64,000 nt of DNA, taken from contig JBKEDB010000001.1 of assembly GCA_047975195.1 (NCBI GenBank), positions 124,001 to 188,000 of the forward strand, in the 5' to 3' direction. Both the position numbers and the translations under genes were made by a program. Numbering within the stretch: the first letter of the stretch is position 1; every line of letters begins with the position of its first letter. The notes beneath the pieces were generated by a model. The model had not been told where the DNA came from. It saw nothing but the letters and a program-made list of their open reading frames with translations, and made no database searches. Below are positions 15,766 to 24,180 of the stretch, piece after piece. This stretch comes from Cumulibacter sp047975195 (GTDB lineage: Bacteria; Actinomycetota; Actinomycetes; Mycobacteriales; Antricoccaceae).

Positions 15766-16917
15766 ATGAGTAGTGCGATCTTCGACCTCGGTTCACCGCA
15801 ATTACGTTCCCGTTCAAGTGTGAAATACCAGCAGTACGACGCGGATGTGCTGCCGCTGTGGGTTGCCGAGATGGATTGCGCCCTCGCACCCCCGATCGCC
15901 GCGCGATTGGCCGAGGCAGTCAGGATCGGCGATACAGGCTATCCCACGCTGGATCGCCAACTCCCGGACGCGCTCGCGTCGTACGCCGCTGCGCAATGGG
16001 GATGGCAGATCGATCCAGCTCAGGTCCATCCGGCGGCCGACGTCGGGGTCGGCGTGACTGAAGTGCTGCGACACAACATCGAACCCGGCGACCGCGTGGT
16101 CGTCTGCTCGCCGGTGTATCCGCCGTTCTATATCTGGACCGGCGCGGTGGGCAGCGAACAGGTCGACGTGCCCCTGGTGCGCTCCGAAGGATCCTGGAGT
16201 CTGGATCTCGACGGGCTGCGCTCCGCTTTCGCTGCCGGCGCGCGCGCGTTCCTCCTCTGCAACCCGGCGAATCCGGTCGGGCGAGCCTGGAACATCGCTG
16301 AATTGCGCGCGGTGGCCGAGCTCGCCGCCCAGTACGACGTCCTAGTGATCGCCGACGAGATTCACGCCCCACTGGCACTAGATGGCGCGCAGTTCGTGCC
16401 TTTCCTGACAGTGAGCGAGGCTGCCCGAGATGTCGGCGTCAGCGTGTTGGCCGCCAGCAAGGGCTGGAACCTAGCTGGGCTGAAGTGCGCGCAGATTGTC
16501 ACCGCGGGTTCGCGGATGCACTCCGCGGTGCGCAAGATCCACGTGCACACCTTCGAGGCGACCGGACACCTTGGCCAGCTCGCCTCGATCGCAGCGTGGA
16601 ACGAAGGTGGCACCTGGCTCGATCAAGCCGTCGGCGAACTATCAGCCCACCGCGACCTACTCGGTTCATTGATTTCCGAGCACTTGCCGGCCGCACGATA
16701 TATCGCCCCGCAGGCGACGTACTTGGCGTGGCTGGACGTGTCGGCGTACGGCTGGGGGGACTCACCAAACCAGCGGATCCTCGCCGACGCCCGCGTAGCG
16801 CTGAACGCGGGGCCGCGATTCGGACCGCAGACCGGTCGCGGCTGCGTCCGCATCAACTTCGCGTGCTCACCGCACGTGCTGCGCGAAGCCATGGAACGCA
16901 TTGGGTCTATCACCTGA
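15766..16917 (+). CDS. MalY/PatB-family PLP-dependent aminotransferase / C-S lyase
   Basis: A 383-residue fold-type I PLP enzyme. The PLP lysine is Lys232 in A-A-S-K-G-W-N-L-A-G-L-K, with N-P-A-N-P near 166-170, A-D-E-I-H at 196-200 and R-I-N-F-A near the end binding cofactor and carboxylate. L-W-V-A-E-M-D near 31-37 and the S-K-x-W/F-N-L-x-G motif mark the MalY/PatB branch, known for cystathionine beta-lyase activity. The likely job is C-S bond cleavage in methionine or sulfur metabolism. Start ATG 15766 fits the family N-terminus; longer frames upstream are not conserved. Confidence 0.87.
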   Translation: MSSAIFDLGSPQLRSRSSVKYQQYDADVLPLWVAEMDCALAPPIAARLAEAVRIGDTGYPTLDRQLPDALASYAAAQWGWQIDPAQVHPAADVGVGVTEVLRHNIEPGDRVVVCSPVYPPFYIWTGAVGSEQVDVPLVRSEGSWSLDLDGLRSAFAAGARAFLLCNPANPVGRAWNIAELRAVAELAAQYDVLVIADEIHAPLALDGAQFVPFLTVSEAARDVGVSVLAASKGWNLAGLKCAQIVTAGSRMHSAVRKIHVHTFEATGHLGQLASIAAWNEGGTWLDQAVGELSAHRDLLGSLISEHLPAARYIAPQATYLAWLDVSAYGWGDSPNQRILADARVALNAGPRFGPQTGRGCVRINFACSPHVLREAMERIGSIT

Positions 16918-17064
16918 TAACTTCGCTCACCTGACGAGCACCGCGACATCGCCGGATAACGCACGCCGGTGATGTTCCTGGGTTCGAGTCGAACCGCCTT
17001 GTGATGGTGGTTACATTCCCGGCCAATCGCGGGTAGCTTGATCGCCAGGGTAAGGCGGTGCGCG

Positions 17065-17565
17065 ATGAACACGGTGGACGACGAATTGCGCGAGCGCGAG
17101 GAGATCACCCTCGCAGCTCTGGTCAGCGACCTCGCGCGGCGACTCGGCATGCGCGTCGCTAGCGCAGAATGCCTGACCGACGGGCGGATTTCCTCGCGCA
17201 TGGGCAACGCGCGGCACGCGCAGGATTGGTACGTCGGCGGGATCGTCGCCGACACCGAACAGGTCAAGCGGCAGGTGCTCGGCGTACGCGCCTCGTCCGT
17301 CGTCAGCGAACAGGCCGCTCGCGAGATGGCTACCGCCGCCCGCACCCTGTTTACCGGTGACCTCTGCGTCGCAGTCACCGGTGCGCGGGACCCGCTAGGC
17401 CGCCCGTCTGGACGAGTGTGTTTCGCGATCGCGGATAAGGACGGCGTGCTCGCCGAGTCCCGTCACCTCGTTGGTCCCGATGTCGCAAGTCGCGTCACGG
17501 AATATGCGTTGACATTGGTACGCCGACGCCTCACTGCGCAGTGGCAGCGGCACCGCGCAGCATGA
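17065..17565 (+). CDS. CinA C-terminal (PncC-like) domain protein, diverged
   Basis: A 166-residue stand-alone CinA-C domain. Family proteins deamidate nicotinamide mononucleotide using a Ser in A-E-S-C-T-G-G and a Lys/Tyr pair in I-V-A-Y-x-x-x-x-K. Here the first motif reads A-E-C-L-T-D-G (Ser to Cys) and the second I-V-A-D-T-E-Q-V-K (Tyr to Asp), while the Lys and L-G-V remain. The later V-T-G-A-R-D-P and G-R-V-C-F-A-I segments are recognisable. The protein keeps the fold but may have lost or changed activity. AAGGCGG precedes ATG 17065. Confidence 0.75.
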   Translation: MNTVDDELREREEITLAALVSDLARRLGMRVASAECLTDGRISSRMGNARHAQDWYVGGIVADTEQVKRQVLGVRASSVVSEQAAREMATAARTLFTGDLCVAVTGARDPLGRPSGRVCFAIADKDGVLAESRHLVGPDVASRVTEYALTLVRRRLTAQWQRHRAA

Positions 17566-17608
17566 GACGTGCCCGCGAACGACCCGGCGACCACGGCGGG
17601 CTGGAAGA

Positions 17609-18400
17609 TTAACGGCGGAGTTGCCTACCTGCGACCAATCCATAGGTAAGCGCGGCACCGACCGCCAAGCCACCAAGGTGCGCGGCCATCGATATGCCGG
17701 GCATGAACGAGATCGCCAGGTTCAGCACCAAGATTCCGATCAGTGCATTCAGATTCTGTTTATGACGAATCATTAGCACAGCCGCCGCGCCCAACAGACC
17801 GAATACCGCACCGGACGCGCCGGCAGACCATACGTTCGGGGTGAACAGCAGTACGGCGAGTGAACCACCCAATCCCGACACGAGGTACACGGCCAGATAC
17901 CGCCATCGGCCCAGCGCCTGCTCGACGCTGGAGCCGATCAGATACAACGACAACATGTTGACGGCCAAGTGGGTCAGGCCGAAGTGCAAGAATGTGGCGG
18001 TGATCAGCCGCCAGTAATCGCCGTGCTCCACGAGGATGCCGAGCATCGCCAGGTCAACGAACACCTCGGAGTTCTGATTGCTGGTCAAACTGGTCGCCTG
18101 CGCGGCCGTGATCACGTAAAGCAGCACGTTCAGCGCAATCAGCACGTACGTGACAACAGGCCGCGAGCGCGGACGCAGCAACTGCATGGCCGAGGGACGC
18201 CGTACCGAGGCACGACCTTCGGCCACACACGCTGGGCAGTGAAATCCGACGGGGGCCGGGGTCAGGCAGTCAGGGCAGATCGGACGACCACAACGAGTGC
18301 AGGCGAGCCCGGTGTGCCGATCCGGGTGCCGGTAGCACACCGTGCCAGCGCCGGGAACCTCAGCAGGTCCCGGCGCTGGAGCAGACGGCGGTTGTGACAC
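17609..18400 (-). CDS. Rhomboid family intramembrane serine protease with zinc-binding N-terminus
   Basis: A 263-residue protein. Residues 21-60 hold a B-box-like Cys/His cluster (C-Y-R-H-P-D-R-H...C-x-x-C...C-x-x-C...C-P-x-C), common on actinobacterial rhomboids. The membrane domain has H139/H144/N148 (F-L-H-F-G-L-T-H-L-A-V-N), Ser196 in G-A-S-G-A and His241 in A-A-H-L-G-G, so the Ser-His dyad is intact. It cleaves transmembrane substrates inside the bilayer; the substrate is unknown. It lies directly downstream of the cyclophilin gene on the same strand, a pairing found in many actinobacteria near the origin. Confidence 0.92.
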   Translation of the reverse strand: MSQPPSAPAPGPAEVPGAGTVCYRHPDRHTGLACTRCGRPICPDCLTPAPVGFHCPACVAEGRASVRRPSAMQLLRPRSRPVVTYVLIALNVLLYVITAAQATSLTSNQNSEVFVDLAMLGILVEHGDYWRLITATFLHFGLTHLAVNMLSLYLIGSSVEQALGRWRYLAVYLVSGLGGSLAVLLFTPNVWSAGASGAVFGLLGAAAVLMIRHKQNLNALIGILVLNLAISFMPGISMAAHLGGLAVGAALTYGLVAGRQLRR

Positions 18401-18922
18401 CTACTTCTCGATGGTCACCGAGTTGATCACCACGTCGGTGAGCGGCTTGTCATTGGCACCGGTCGGCACCGCCTCGATGGCATCGACGACGGCCTTCGAC
18501 TCGTCATCGGCAACTTCACCAAAGATGGTGTGCTTGCCGTTGAGCCAGTCCGGGGCCGTGGTGGTGATGAAGAACTGCGAGCCGTTCGTACCGCGGCCAC
18601 CCTGCTTGCCGGCGTTGGCCATCGCGAGTTGGTACTTCTTGTTGAACTGCAACTCCGGGTGGATCTCGTCGTCGAAGGTGTACCCCGGTCCGCCGAAGCC
18701 CTGACCGAGCGGGTCGCCGCCCTGGATCATGAAGCCCTTGATGATGCGGTGGAAGATGACACCGTTGTAGAGCGGATCACTGGTCTTCTGATTCGTCGCG
18801 GGGTGGGTCCACTCGCGGGCGCCCTCAGCGAGCTCGACGAAGTTCTTGACGGTCTTCGGAGCGTGGTTCGGGAACAACTCGATGCGGACATCGCCAGCCG
18901 AGGTGTGCAGAGTTGCGAACAT
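18401..18922 (-). CDS. ppiA: Peptidyl-prolyl cis-trans isomerase, cyclophilin type
   Basis: A 173-residue cytoplasmic cyclophilin. Family signatures are present: N-F-V-E-L-A-E-G near 27-34, F-H-R-I-I-K-G-F-M-I-Q-G-G-D near 57-70 (with the catalytic Arg), G-T-N-G-S-Q-F-F-I-T near 110-119 and L-N-G-K-H-T-I-F-G-E-V. It speeds proline isomerisation in protein folding. The stop codon abuts the rhomboid start, so the two genes are probably one transcript. Mycobacterial ppiA lies near the origin as well. Confidence 0.95.
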   Translation of the reverse strand: MFATLHTSAGDVRIELFPNHAPKTVKNFVELAEGAREWTHPATNQKTSDPLYNGVIFHRIIKGFMIQGGDPLGQGFGGPGYTFDDEIHPELQFNKKYQLAMANAGKQGGRGTNGSQFFITTTAPDWLNGKHTIFGEVADDESKAVVDAIEAVPTGANDKPLTDVVINSVTIEK

Positions 18923-19064
18923 ATGTCGCCTTTCGGTGTTGGATTCTGCGACGCACGATCACGTAGCAGGCCGGTGGCCGCGCTACCGGCGTCTGAGACC
19001 ATCGTCGCACGGTCGCCGAATGCGCGCCGCAGATGTTCGCTGTGGGGGTACGACCGGGTGTTCC

Positions 19065-19622
19065 TTACCCGGCGGAGAGCACGAGTGTGGCCAGTTCCTC
19101 GGCCTCGAGCGAACTTTCTTGATTGATCGTCACCGTGACCATCGTCGTACCGGCGAACGCCGCGAGCTGAGTCTGCTCCTGGCCCTGGTGCACCAGTACC
19201 GACCCACCTTCTCCGACGTCCACCGGGTTGCCGCCGGGAACAAGTTCCAGGGCCCGCTGAAGTCCGGTCCCGGCCTCTATGGTGAGCGTTTCGATGCTCG
19301 CCGCCGCCTCGTCGCCGTACGTCTGGAATGTACATCCCGGCAGTGGTCCGGTCGGTGGGGTCGTGGTGGTGACGAGTGTTTCGAGGATCATTTGACCGAC
19401 GATGCCCGCGACGTCCTCCGCCGACAGATACGGACATTCACCGGCCGCAGTCGACGTCTGCACCTCGGCGGGCGGCGACGGTGCGCTTGACTGGGCGTCG
19501 GAGGCGGCGGCGGATGAATCGGACGGCTCGGGGGCGTCATCGCCACTGCTACAGGCGCCGATCAGGACGGCGACCGGTAGCAGTAACGACACCAGGCGCG
19601 GTGTGGTGATGCTCAAGGTCAT
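19065..19622 (-). CDS. Putative lipoprotein, unknown function
   Basis: A 185-residue protein with a signal sequence ending in lipobox L-I-G-A-C (Cys near 24), then a Ser/Ala/Pro-rich linker (about 26-60) and a domain starting G-E-C-P-Y-L. The C-P-Y-L opening and size resemble small actinobacterial lipoproteins of the DUF2020/DUF3558 kind, but I cannot assign a family with confidence. A second Cys (C-T-F) could form a disulfide with the first. It precedes the cyclophilin gene on the same strand. Confidence 0.65.
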   Translation of the reverse strand: MTLSITTPRLVSLLLPVAVLIGACSSGDDAPEPSDSSAAASDAQSSAPSPPAEVQTSTAAGECPYLSAEDVAGIVGQMILETLVTTTTPPTGPLPGCTFQTYGDEAAASIETLTIEAGTGLQRALELVPGGNPVDVGEGGSVLVHQGQEQTQLAAFAGTTMVTVTINQESSLEAEELATLVLSAG

Positions 19623-19642
19623 CGTCCTCTGCTCATGAGTAG

Positions 19643-19690
19643 GTCTGCGCTACTGATTAGTCTGCGCTACTGATTAGTACGTCTGCGCTT
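19643..19690. repeat. Short tandem duplication at the end of the L,D-transpeptidase gene
   Basis: GTCTGCGCTACTGATTA occurs twice in tandem (19643-19659 and 19660-19676). A partial third GTCTGCGCT follows at 19681, inside the last codons of the L,D-transpeptidase. The duplicated unit covers the gene's stop codon, so it looks like local slippage at the 3' end. Confidence 0.75.
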
Positions 19691-20639
19691 CGCCGAAGAC
19701 GTACACGGTCTCGCCTTCCTGCAACGCATCCCAGTACGTGACCGCCGCGGACTCGCTGAGGTGAATACAGCCGTGCGAGGGGACATCGAGCGCACCGACG
19801 TGGAATGCGATGTCGCCGTTGAAGAAGATCGCGTACGGCATCGGCGCATCATCGAACAACGTCGACTTGTGGTCGATGTTCTTCCAGAACACGGTGAAAC
19901 TGCCCGGTGGCGTGCGGTGACCTTCCCGTCCGGCGATCTGCGCGTACGGACCGGCGGTGATCTTGCCGTTGTCCTGCAGCCAGGTGGTGTTGTTCGTCAG
20001 ATCGACACAGGCGTCAGCAGTGGGCGGGCAGGGATTGTTCGCGGCCGCCTCAGCTGCTTCCTTCTCTGCGGCCTCCTTGCCTGCCTGCTCTTCGGCCGCC
20101 TTCTTCTCCGCCGCAGCAACCTCCTCGGCAGTCAGCACGGTGAAACTGACGGTGTTACTGTCACTCGCGCTGTATACCTTGTTGCCCTGGAACTTGCCCT
20201 GGTACGTGTGCTCGCCAGGGCCTAGGTCGGTGACGGCGAACGTGAGGTTGCCGCCGTGGTCAAGCGCTTCGGTGGCGTACTCGCTACCGTCCACGATCAA
20301 CGTGAACTTCCCGTTCGGCACACCCTCGTGCGGGGTTTCGACCGTGAACGAGAGGTATGCCTCCTCGCCTGGACCGATCGACTCTGGCCCACCGATAAAG
20401 GTGACAGTCTCCTTGGGCGCCGCAGGCTTCTTGGTTTCGGACTTCTTTTTCGAAGTCTTCGGCGATTCAGAGGTTGTGGGCGCCGGCTCGCTCGTCGTCG
20501 GGGCGGGGGCGCTGCTCGTGGTGCTCCGAGCCGCGTTCTGCTGTGGTGCGTCGGTGGCGCACGCGCTCGCGCCGAGCAGTACGGCGATCGTGCCGAAAGT
20601 AGCGGTCAGCCGCGCTAGGCGAGAGCGGGTGGCTGTCAT
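19674..20639 (-). CDS. L,D-transpeptidase (YkuD domain) with Ig-like domain, probable lipoprotein
   Basis: A 321-residue envelope protein. A signal peptide ends at a lipobox-like A-S-A-C (Cys near 27). A Ser/Thr/Pro/Lys-rich linker (30-75), an Ig-like repeat domain (about 78-170), an Ala/Glu/Lys coiled-coil (170-205) and a YkuD domain follow. The catalytic motif is S-H-G-C-I-H-L near 290, with the conserved upstream His in A-F-H-V-G. It would form 3-3 peptidoglycan cross-links or attach proteins. Unlike the usual R in C-I-R-L, the residue after C-I is His. The gene is followed by tandemly duplicated 3' sequence. Confidence 0.88.
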   Translation of the reverse strand: MTATRSRLARLTATFGTIAVLLGASACATDAPQQNAARSTTSSAPAPTTSEPAPTTSESPKTSKKKSETKKPAAPKETVTFIGGPESIGPGEEAYLSFTVETPHEGVPNGKFTLIVDGSEYATEALDHGGNLTFAVTDLGPGEHTYQGKFQGNKVYSASDSNTVSFTVLTAEEVAAAEKKAAEEQAGKEAAEKEAAEAAANNPCPPTADACVDLTNNTTWLQDNGKITAGPYAQIAGREGHRTPPGSFTVFWKNIDHKSTLFDDAPMPYAIFFNGDIAFHVGALDVPSHGCIHLSESAAVTYWDALQEGETVYVFGEAQTY

Positions 20640-20716
20640 GAATGTGGCTCCTGTGCTAAGTAGTCGTGTTCATGCAACAACACCGCTGCCTCGGCGACAA
20701 GCACGAAATGACAACG

Positions 20717-22474
20717 TCACAGCATGGACGCGGTAACAACGTCCGGTTCGAGATCGCCGCGTCGTTGCCTGCCCACGCCCATGAAGAGGGCCAGCGCAGC
20801 GCCTATCGTTACCGCGATTGCGGCGCCGAACAGGACCGCGTGGACCTGCACGAGCCCGGCATCCAGGAGCGCATCGGTGTCAGTCGCGTCGGGCAACGCA
20901 GCGACTTCGCTGTAGTAGGCATTCAGCCCGATCCCGGTCAATAGGGCCAGTCCCACGACCATTCCGACCATGCGGGCGACCACGACCATGGCGGACGCCG
21001 TCCCGTGGAACTCTGGCGCGGTGCGGGCGAGCACGACGTTGTTGATCGGCGCGAGAGTCAGGCCCATACCCAGCCCAAGAAGCACGAGGACCACGTACGA
21101 GGCAGCGGTGGCCAGCGTCTCGGCACTCCACAGCGTCATTGCGAACAAACATCCCGCAGCAATCGCGAGCCCCAGAGCGATCACTGCGCCGTCGGCGAAG
21201 CGGCGCACGAGTACACCACCGAGCAGTGCTCCCACCGGTACCGCAACCAAGAACCGCAACAGCACGAGCGCCGCAGCGACCTGGTCGTCGGTGTGACCCA
21301 GGCGAGCGAGCAGCGGGATATCAACGACGACCGCCACCAATGCCACCCCCACCAACAAACTCACCAGCAGCGCCAGGACAGTCCGGTGGGTGAACGTTTC
21401 ACGTGGAACAACAGGGTTCGCCGCGCGGCGATGATGCAGTAGGTAACCAAGCGCCAGCAACACCGCTACCGGGAGCAGTGCATACCCGGCAGCGGAGACG
21501 ATCTCGGTCTCGGGCTCGGCGGTGGCGAAGGTGAGGATGACACAGCCCAGCGCGCCTCCGATCAGGAGCGCGCCGATGACGTCGGCGCGTGCCAGGATTC
21601 GCCGCGCGCCGATCACCGTCAGGAGTGCCGCGATCGCGAGTACGCCCATGCCCACCACACCGATCGGCGTGAGCAGTCGCGCATCCGCGTCACCAAAGGG
21701 AACGAAGGGTGCGCCGTACGCGACAGAGGTCACTAACGATACGGGCGCGATCAAGGCGAGCCCAGTGATTGCGCAGCCCACAAGCCACAGCACCGCCGCG
21801 ATCCACCGGAAGACTCGCCGTTTGCCGCGGCGCCGAGCATCGCCGCCGGAGTCCACCCCGGCGCCGGCGGAGTACACGTCGGTGCCGGCGACCTTGCGCC
21901 CGACGCCACCGACGCCCCCGACGAGCGCCATCACGATGGCGAGTGCGACCCCGAGGACGGCATTCAACCAGAAAATCATTCGCCAGTCGGCAACGGCGAT
22001 GACGACCGCGCCCAGTAGCGGGCCCAGCACGCTGCCCAGTTCCTGCACGGCACCGACGATCCCGAGCGGCACACCGCGACGCTCGGCGGGCCACAGCCCA
22101 CCCACGATCGCCAGGGTTGCCGGAATCAGACCACCACCGCCGACGCCCTGAATCACCCGACCGGCAACGAGCGTGGGTAGGTCGTGGGCGAGCGCGGTCA
22201 GCGCAGATCCGGCTACGAAGATCGCCATGCACCACAGCAACACGCGCTGACGGGAGACGAGGTCACTGATGCGTCCGATCAGCGGCAGCGCAGCGATATA
22301 GCCGAGCAGGAACCCGCTGATGATCGGCGTCGCGCGCTGCAGGGCATCAATGCCGATGCCGACGCCGGCCATCATGTCGGTGAGCGCGAGCACCACGACG
22401 TAAGTGTCTGCCGCGGCCAGTGCGACGGCGATCGATGCGGTCGCCAGCAGGGCGTTACGGCTCGGTGATGTCAA
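20717..22474 (-). CDS. MFS transporter of the 14-helix (DHA2) type, P55-like
   Basis: A 585-residue transporter with about 14 hydrophobic segments. Motif A (G-R-I-S-D-L-V-S-R-Q-R near 67-77) and motif C (the G-x-V-Q-E-L-G-S-V-L-G-P-L-L-G stretch) are visible. The TTG start overlaps the end of the LprG-like lipoprotein gene by 20 bases. In mycobacteria the LprG-Rv1410c (P55) pair exports triacylglycerols and lipoglycans; the same order suggests the same role. The coding strand also contains a one-mismatch parS sequence encoding V-P-R-E-T near residue 356-360. Confidence 0.85.
   Translation of the reverse strand: MTSPSRNALLATASIAVALAAADTYVVVLALTDMMAGVGIGIDALQRATPIISGFLLGYIAALPLIGRISDLVSRQRVLLWCMAIFVAGSALTALAHDLPTLVAGRVIQGVGGGGLIPATLAIVGGLWPAERRGVPLGIVGAVQELGSVLGPLLGAVVIAVADWRMIFWLNAVLGVALAIVMALVGGVGGVGRKVAGTDVYSAGAGVDSGGDARRRGKRRVFRWIAAVLWLVGCAITGLALIAPVSLVTSVAYGAPFVPFGDADARLLTPIGVVGMGVLAIAALLTVIGARRILARADVIGALLIGGALGCVILTFATAEPETEIVSAAGYALLPVAVLLALGYLLHHRRAANPVVPRETFTHRTVLALLVSLLVGVALVAVVVDIPLLARLGHTDDQVAAALVLLRFLVAVPVGALLGGVLVRRFADGAVIALGLAIAAGCLFAMTLWSAETLATAASYVVLVLLGLGMGLTLAPINNVVLARTAPEFHGTASAMVVVARMVGMVVGLALLTGIGLNAYYSEVAALPDATDTDALLDAGLVQVHAVLFGAAIAVTIGAALALFMGVGRQRRGDLEPDVVTASML
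21396..21409. promoter_or_regulatory. parS-like site (one mismatch) inside the MFS gene
   Basis: GTTTCACGTGGAAC differs from the parS core GTTTCACGTGAAAC at one position. It lies about 25 kb from parB. In the MFS gene it is read in the same register as the intragenic parS sites and encodes V-P-R-E-T. Chance is possible; ParB binding is inferred. Confidence 0.45.
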
Positions 22475-23147
22475 CGGGCTCGCCGTAGTCGGTCATCGTT
22501 ACCGCGTACGTCGAATCGCCATCTCCGTAGAAGTCGCCGACCAACGTGATGGTGCGTAGGTCGCCGTTCTCGGTAATGCCGAAGGTGATGTCGTACTCGC
22601 CGTCGTCGTCGCCGAGCGATAGCAGGTCATGTACTGGCGCCGCGTCGATCGTGCCGGTTACCTGGGTAAGGATCGCCGACCCGTCTCGGATTTGCTTCGC
22701 CATTGCCAGGTCGGTGGTTGCCCCCAGCAGCGACGGCAACCCGTCCGTGGGATGGAAGAACATCGCCGGGTTCGGTGCACCTAGATCCCCGAGGTCCATC
22801 GGCTGGTAGGACGGCGTGAAGAGTTTGGCCCACGTATCGGTGCCGATCGCGATGATGTCGACTGTCCCGTTGACCCCCTGGATCCGCCCGGTAATCGTAC
22901 CGGCGAACTTCGGCTCCTGCGCGTCGATTACACCCGAGCCCTCGGCGGCGCTGACGCCGTTGACGTCATCTGGCACATCCTGGCTACTGAGGCTGAACGC
23001 GACCGATCCAGCGTCTGCGAACGACGTCGAAGCGGTTGCGACCAGTTCGTTCGGATCGCCGTCCGGCACCGAACCGTCGTCGTTTCCGCTGCAGGCGGCC
23101 AGCATGAGGACTACCGGAACACCCATCAATAGGGATCGCCGTCGCAT
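22455..23147 (-). CDS. lprG: LppX/LprAFG-family lipoprotein (LprG-like)
   Basis: A 230-residue lipoprotein with lipobox L-A-A-C (Cys19) and an acidic linker. Its LprG/LppX domain has features such as S-F-A-D-A-G-S-V-A-F near 42-51, D-I-I-A-I-G-T-D-T-W-A-K-L near 97-109 and the closing Y-A-V-T-M-T-D-Y-G-E-P-V-D-I. Proteins of this family have a hydrophobic cavity that carries acylated lipids across the envelope. The overlapping MFS gene downstream matches the lprG-P55 operon of mycobacteria. No clear ribosome-binding site precedes ATG 23147, so the message may be leaderless. Confidence 0.82.
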   Translation of the reverse strand: MRRRSLLMGVPVVLMLAACSGNDDGSVPDGDPNELVATASTSFADAGSVAFSLSSQDVPDDVNGVSAAEGSGVIDAQEPKFAGTITGRIQGVNGTVDIIAIGTDTWAKLFTPSYQPMDLGDLGAPNPAMFFHPTDGLPSLLGATTDLAMAKQIRDGSAILTQVTGTIDAAPVHDLLSLGDDDGEYDITFGITENGDLRTITLVGDFYGDGDSTYAVTMTDYGEPVDITEP

Positions 23148-23256
23148 AAGGTCAGCGTAGTCTGTCGGCTCACGGATCGGCGTGCAGGGAACCTTGGGAC
23201 GCCGCAATCGCTCGCACCTGCAGAACCGACTACGCATCTTCAGAAGGACGCTGACC

Positions 23257-23859
23257 ATGGACAACCAGGACCCGACGCGCTCCATGCCGCCCGTGCGCGT
23301 CGACGCCGGCGAGGACGAGCAACCTCCCAGCGAACAGAAGGGCGCCGGACTGCCGTCCTGGGCAGCGCTGGTGATCGGTCTCGTCGTGGGATTGTTGCTG
23401 ATTGGCGGCGGCTACCTCCTGGTCACCGAACTCACCGAGGACGACCCGACGCCGCCACCTTCGAACTCCTCGTCGTCCGAATCGTCTGAATCCTCATCGG
23501 AGGGCACCAGCGACAGCCAACCTGGCACTGGCGGCGGTGGTTTAGGAACCGAAACGACGGAGTCGACCCCGAGCCAGGGCAGTATTCCGTTACCCAGTCT
23601 GCCGAATGCGCCCTCCGGCGGCAACCAGAACGGTGGCGGTCAAGGCGGGAATCAGGGTGGAAACCAAGGTGGCGACCAGGGTGACACCGGCGACGACACC
23701 ACCGACGATGACGACACAACCGATGATTCGGGCGCACCCGGCGACGACGACGACGCGAGCACCACGAGCGGGAACGGTGGGGGCTTCCCCGGCGGCAACG
23801 GTGGCACATTCCCCGGCGGCAACGGCACCCTGTCGAACCCCGACGCGGACGGAAACTAA
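23257..23859 (+). CDS. Uncharacterised single-pass membrane protein with Gly/Asn/Asp-rich tail
   Basis: A 200-residue protein I do not recognise. Residues 1-33 are hydrophilic, about 35-57 form one membrane helix, and the remainder is low complexity: Ser/Glu runs, then G-G-N-Q-G-G-N-Q-G-G-D-Q repeats, Asp/Thr runs and two F-P-G-G-N-G-G repeats near the end. The tail should be extracellular. AGAAGGA precedes ATG 23257. It is divergent from lprG. Possible roles such as a surface linker are guesses. Confidence 0.6.
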   Translation: MDNQDPTRSMPPVRVDAGEDEQPPSEQKGAGLPSWAALVIGLVVGLLLIGGGYLLVTELTEDDPTPPPSNSSSSESSESSSEGTSDSQPGTGGGGLGTETTESTPSQGSIPLPSLPNAPSGGNQNGGGQGGNQGGNQGGDQGDTGDDTTDDDDTTDDSGAPGDDDDASTTSGNGGGFPGGNGGTFPGGNGTLSNPDADGN

Positions 23860-23919
23860 GCACGCCCACCCGCGTCATCGACGATGACCCGCGGTTGCTC
23901 ATCCGCGGAAGCGGACACC

Positions 23920-24018
23920 ACACAGTGCCCGCCTCCGCTATGCCAGCCGCCACACAGTCGCCCCCGACCTCCGCTGAGCCGGACACCACACAGTCGCCCC
24001 CGACCTCCGCTGAGCCGC
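23920..24018 (+). repeat. Degenerate 36-base tandem repeat in an intergenic region
   Basis: The 321 bases between 23859 and 24181 hold no gene. Inside, a unit of about 36 bases (CACACAGTCGCCCCCGACCT followed by CCGCTGAGCC and GGACAC) occurs twice almost perfectly, preceded by a diverged copy starting near 23920. All copies keep CACACAGT...GCC...CCTCCGCT. Function is unknown. Confidence 0.65.
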
Positions 24019-24180
24019 GCCAAGGCCGGAGTTCCGCAAGAAACGCAGAGAAAACGACTAGGCATCCACCTCTGCGCGATGCCTACCCGATTTGTCTGCG
24101 TCTTTTGCGACCGCTAGGCGCGGGTGAAGATCGAGTCGGAGTGGCGCTTCAGTAGCGCGTCTCGCGCACCCGGCAGCGCG

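Noticed and set aside
21522..22151. 209-codon frame antisense to the MFS gene
   Set aside because: Composition is the Pro/Ala/Thr bias expected from the complement of a membrane protein gene.
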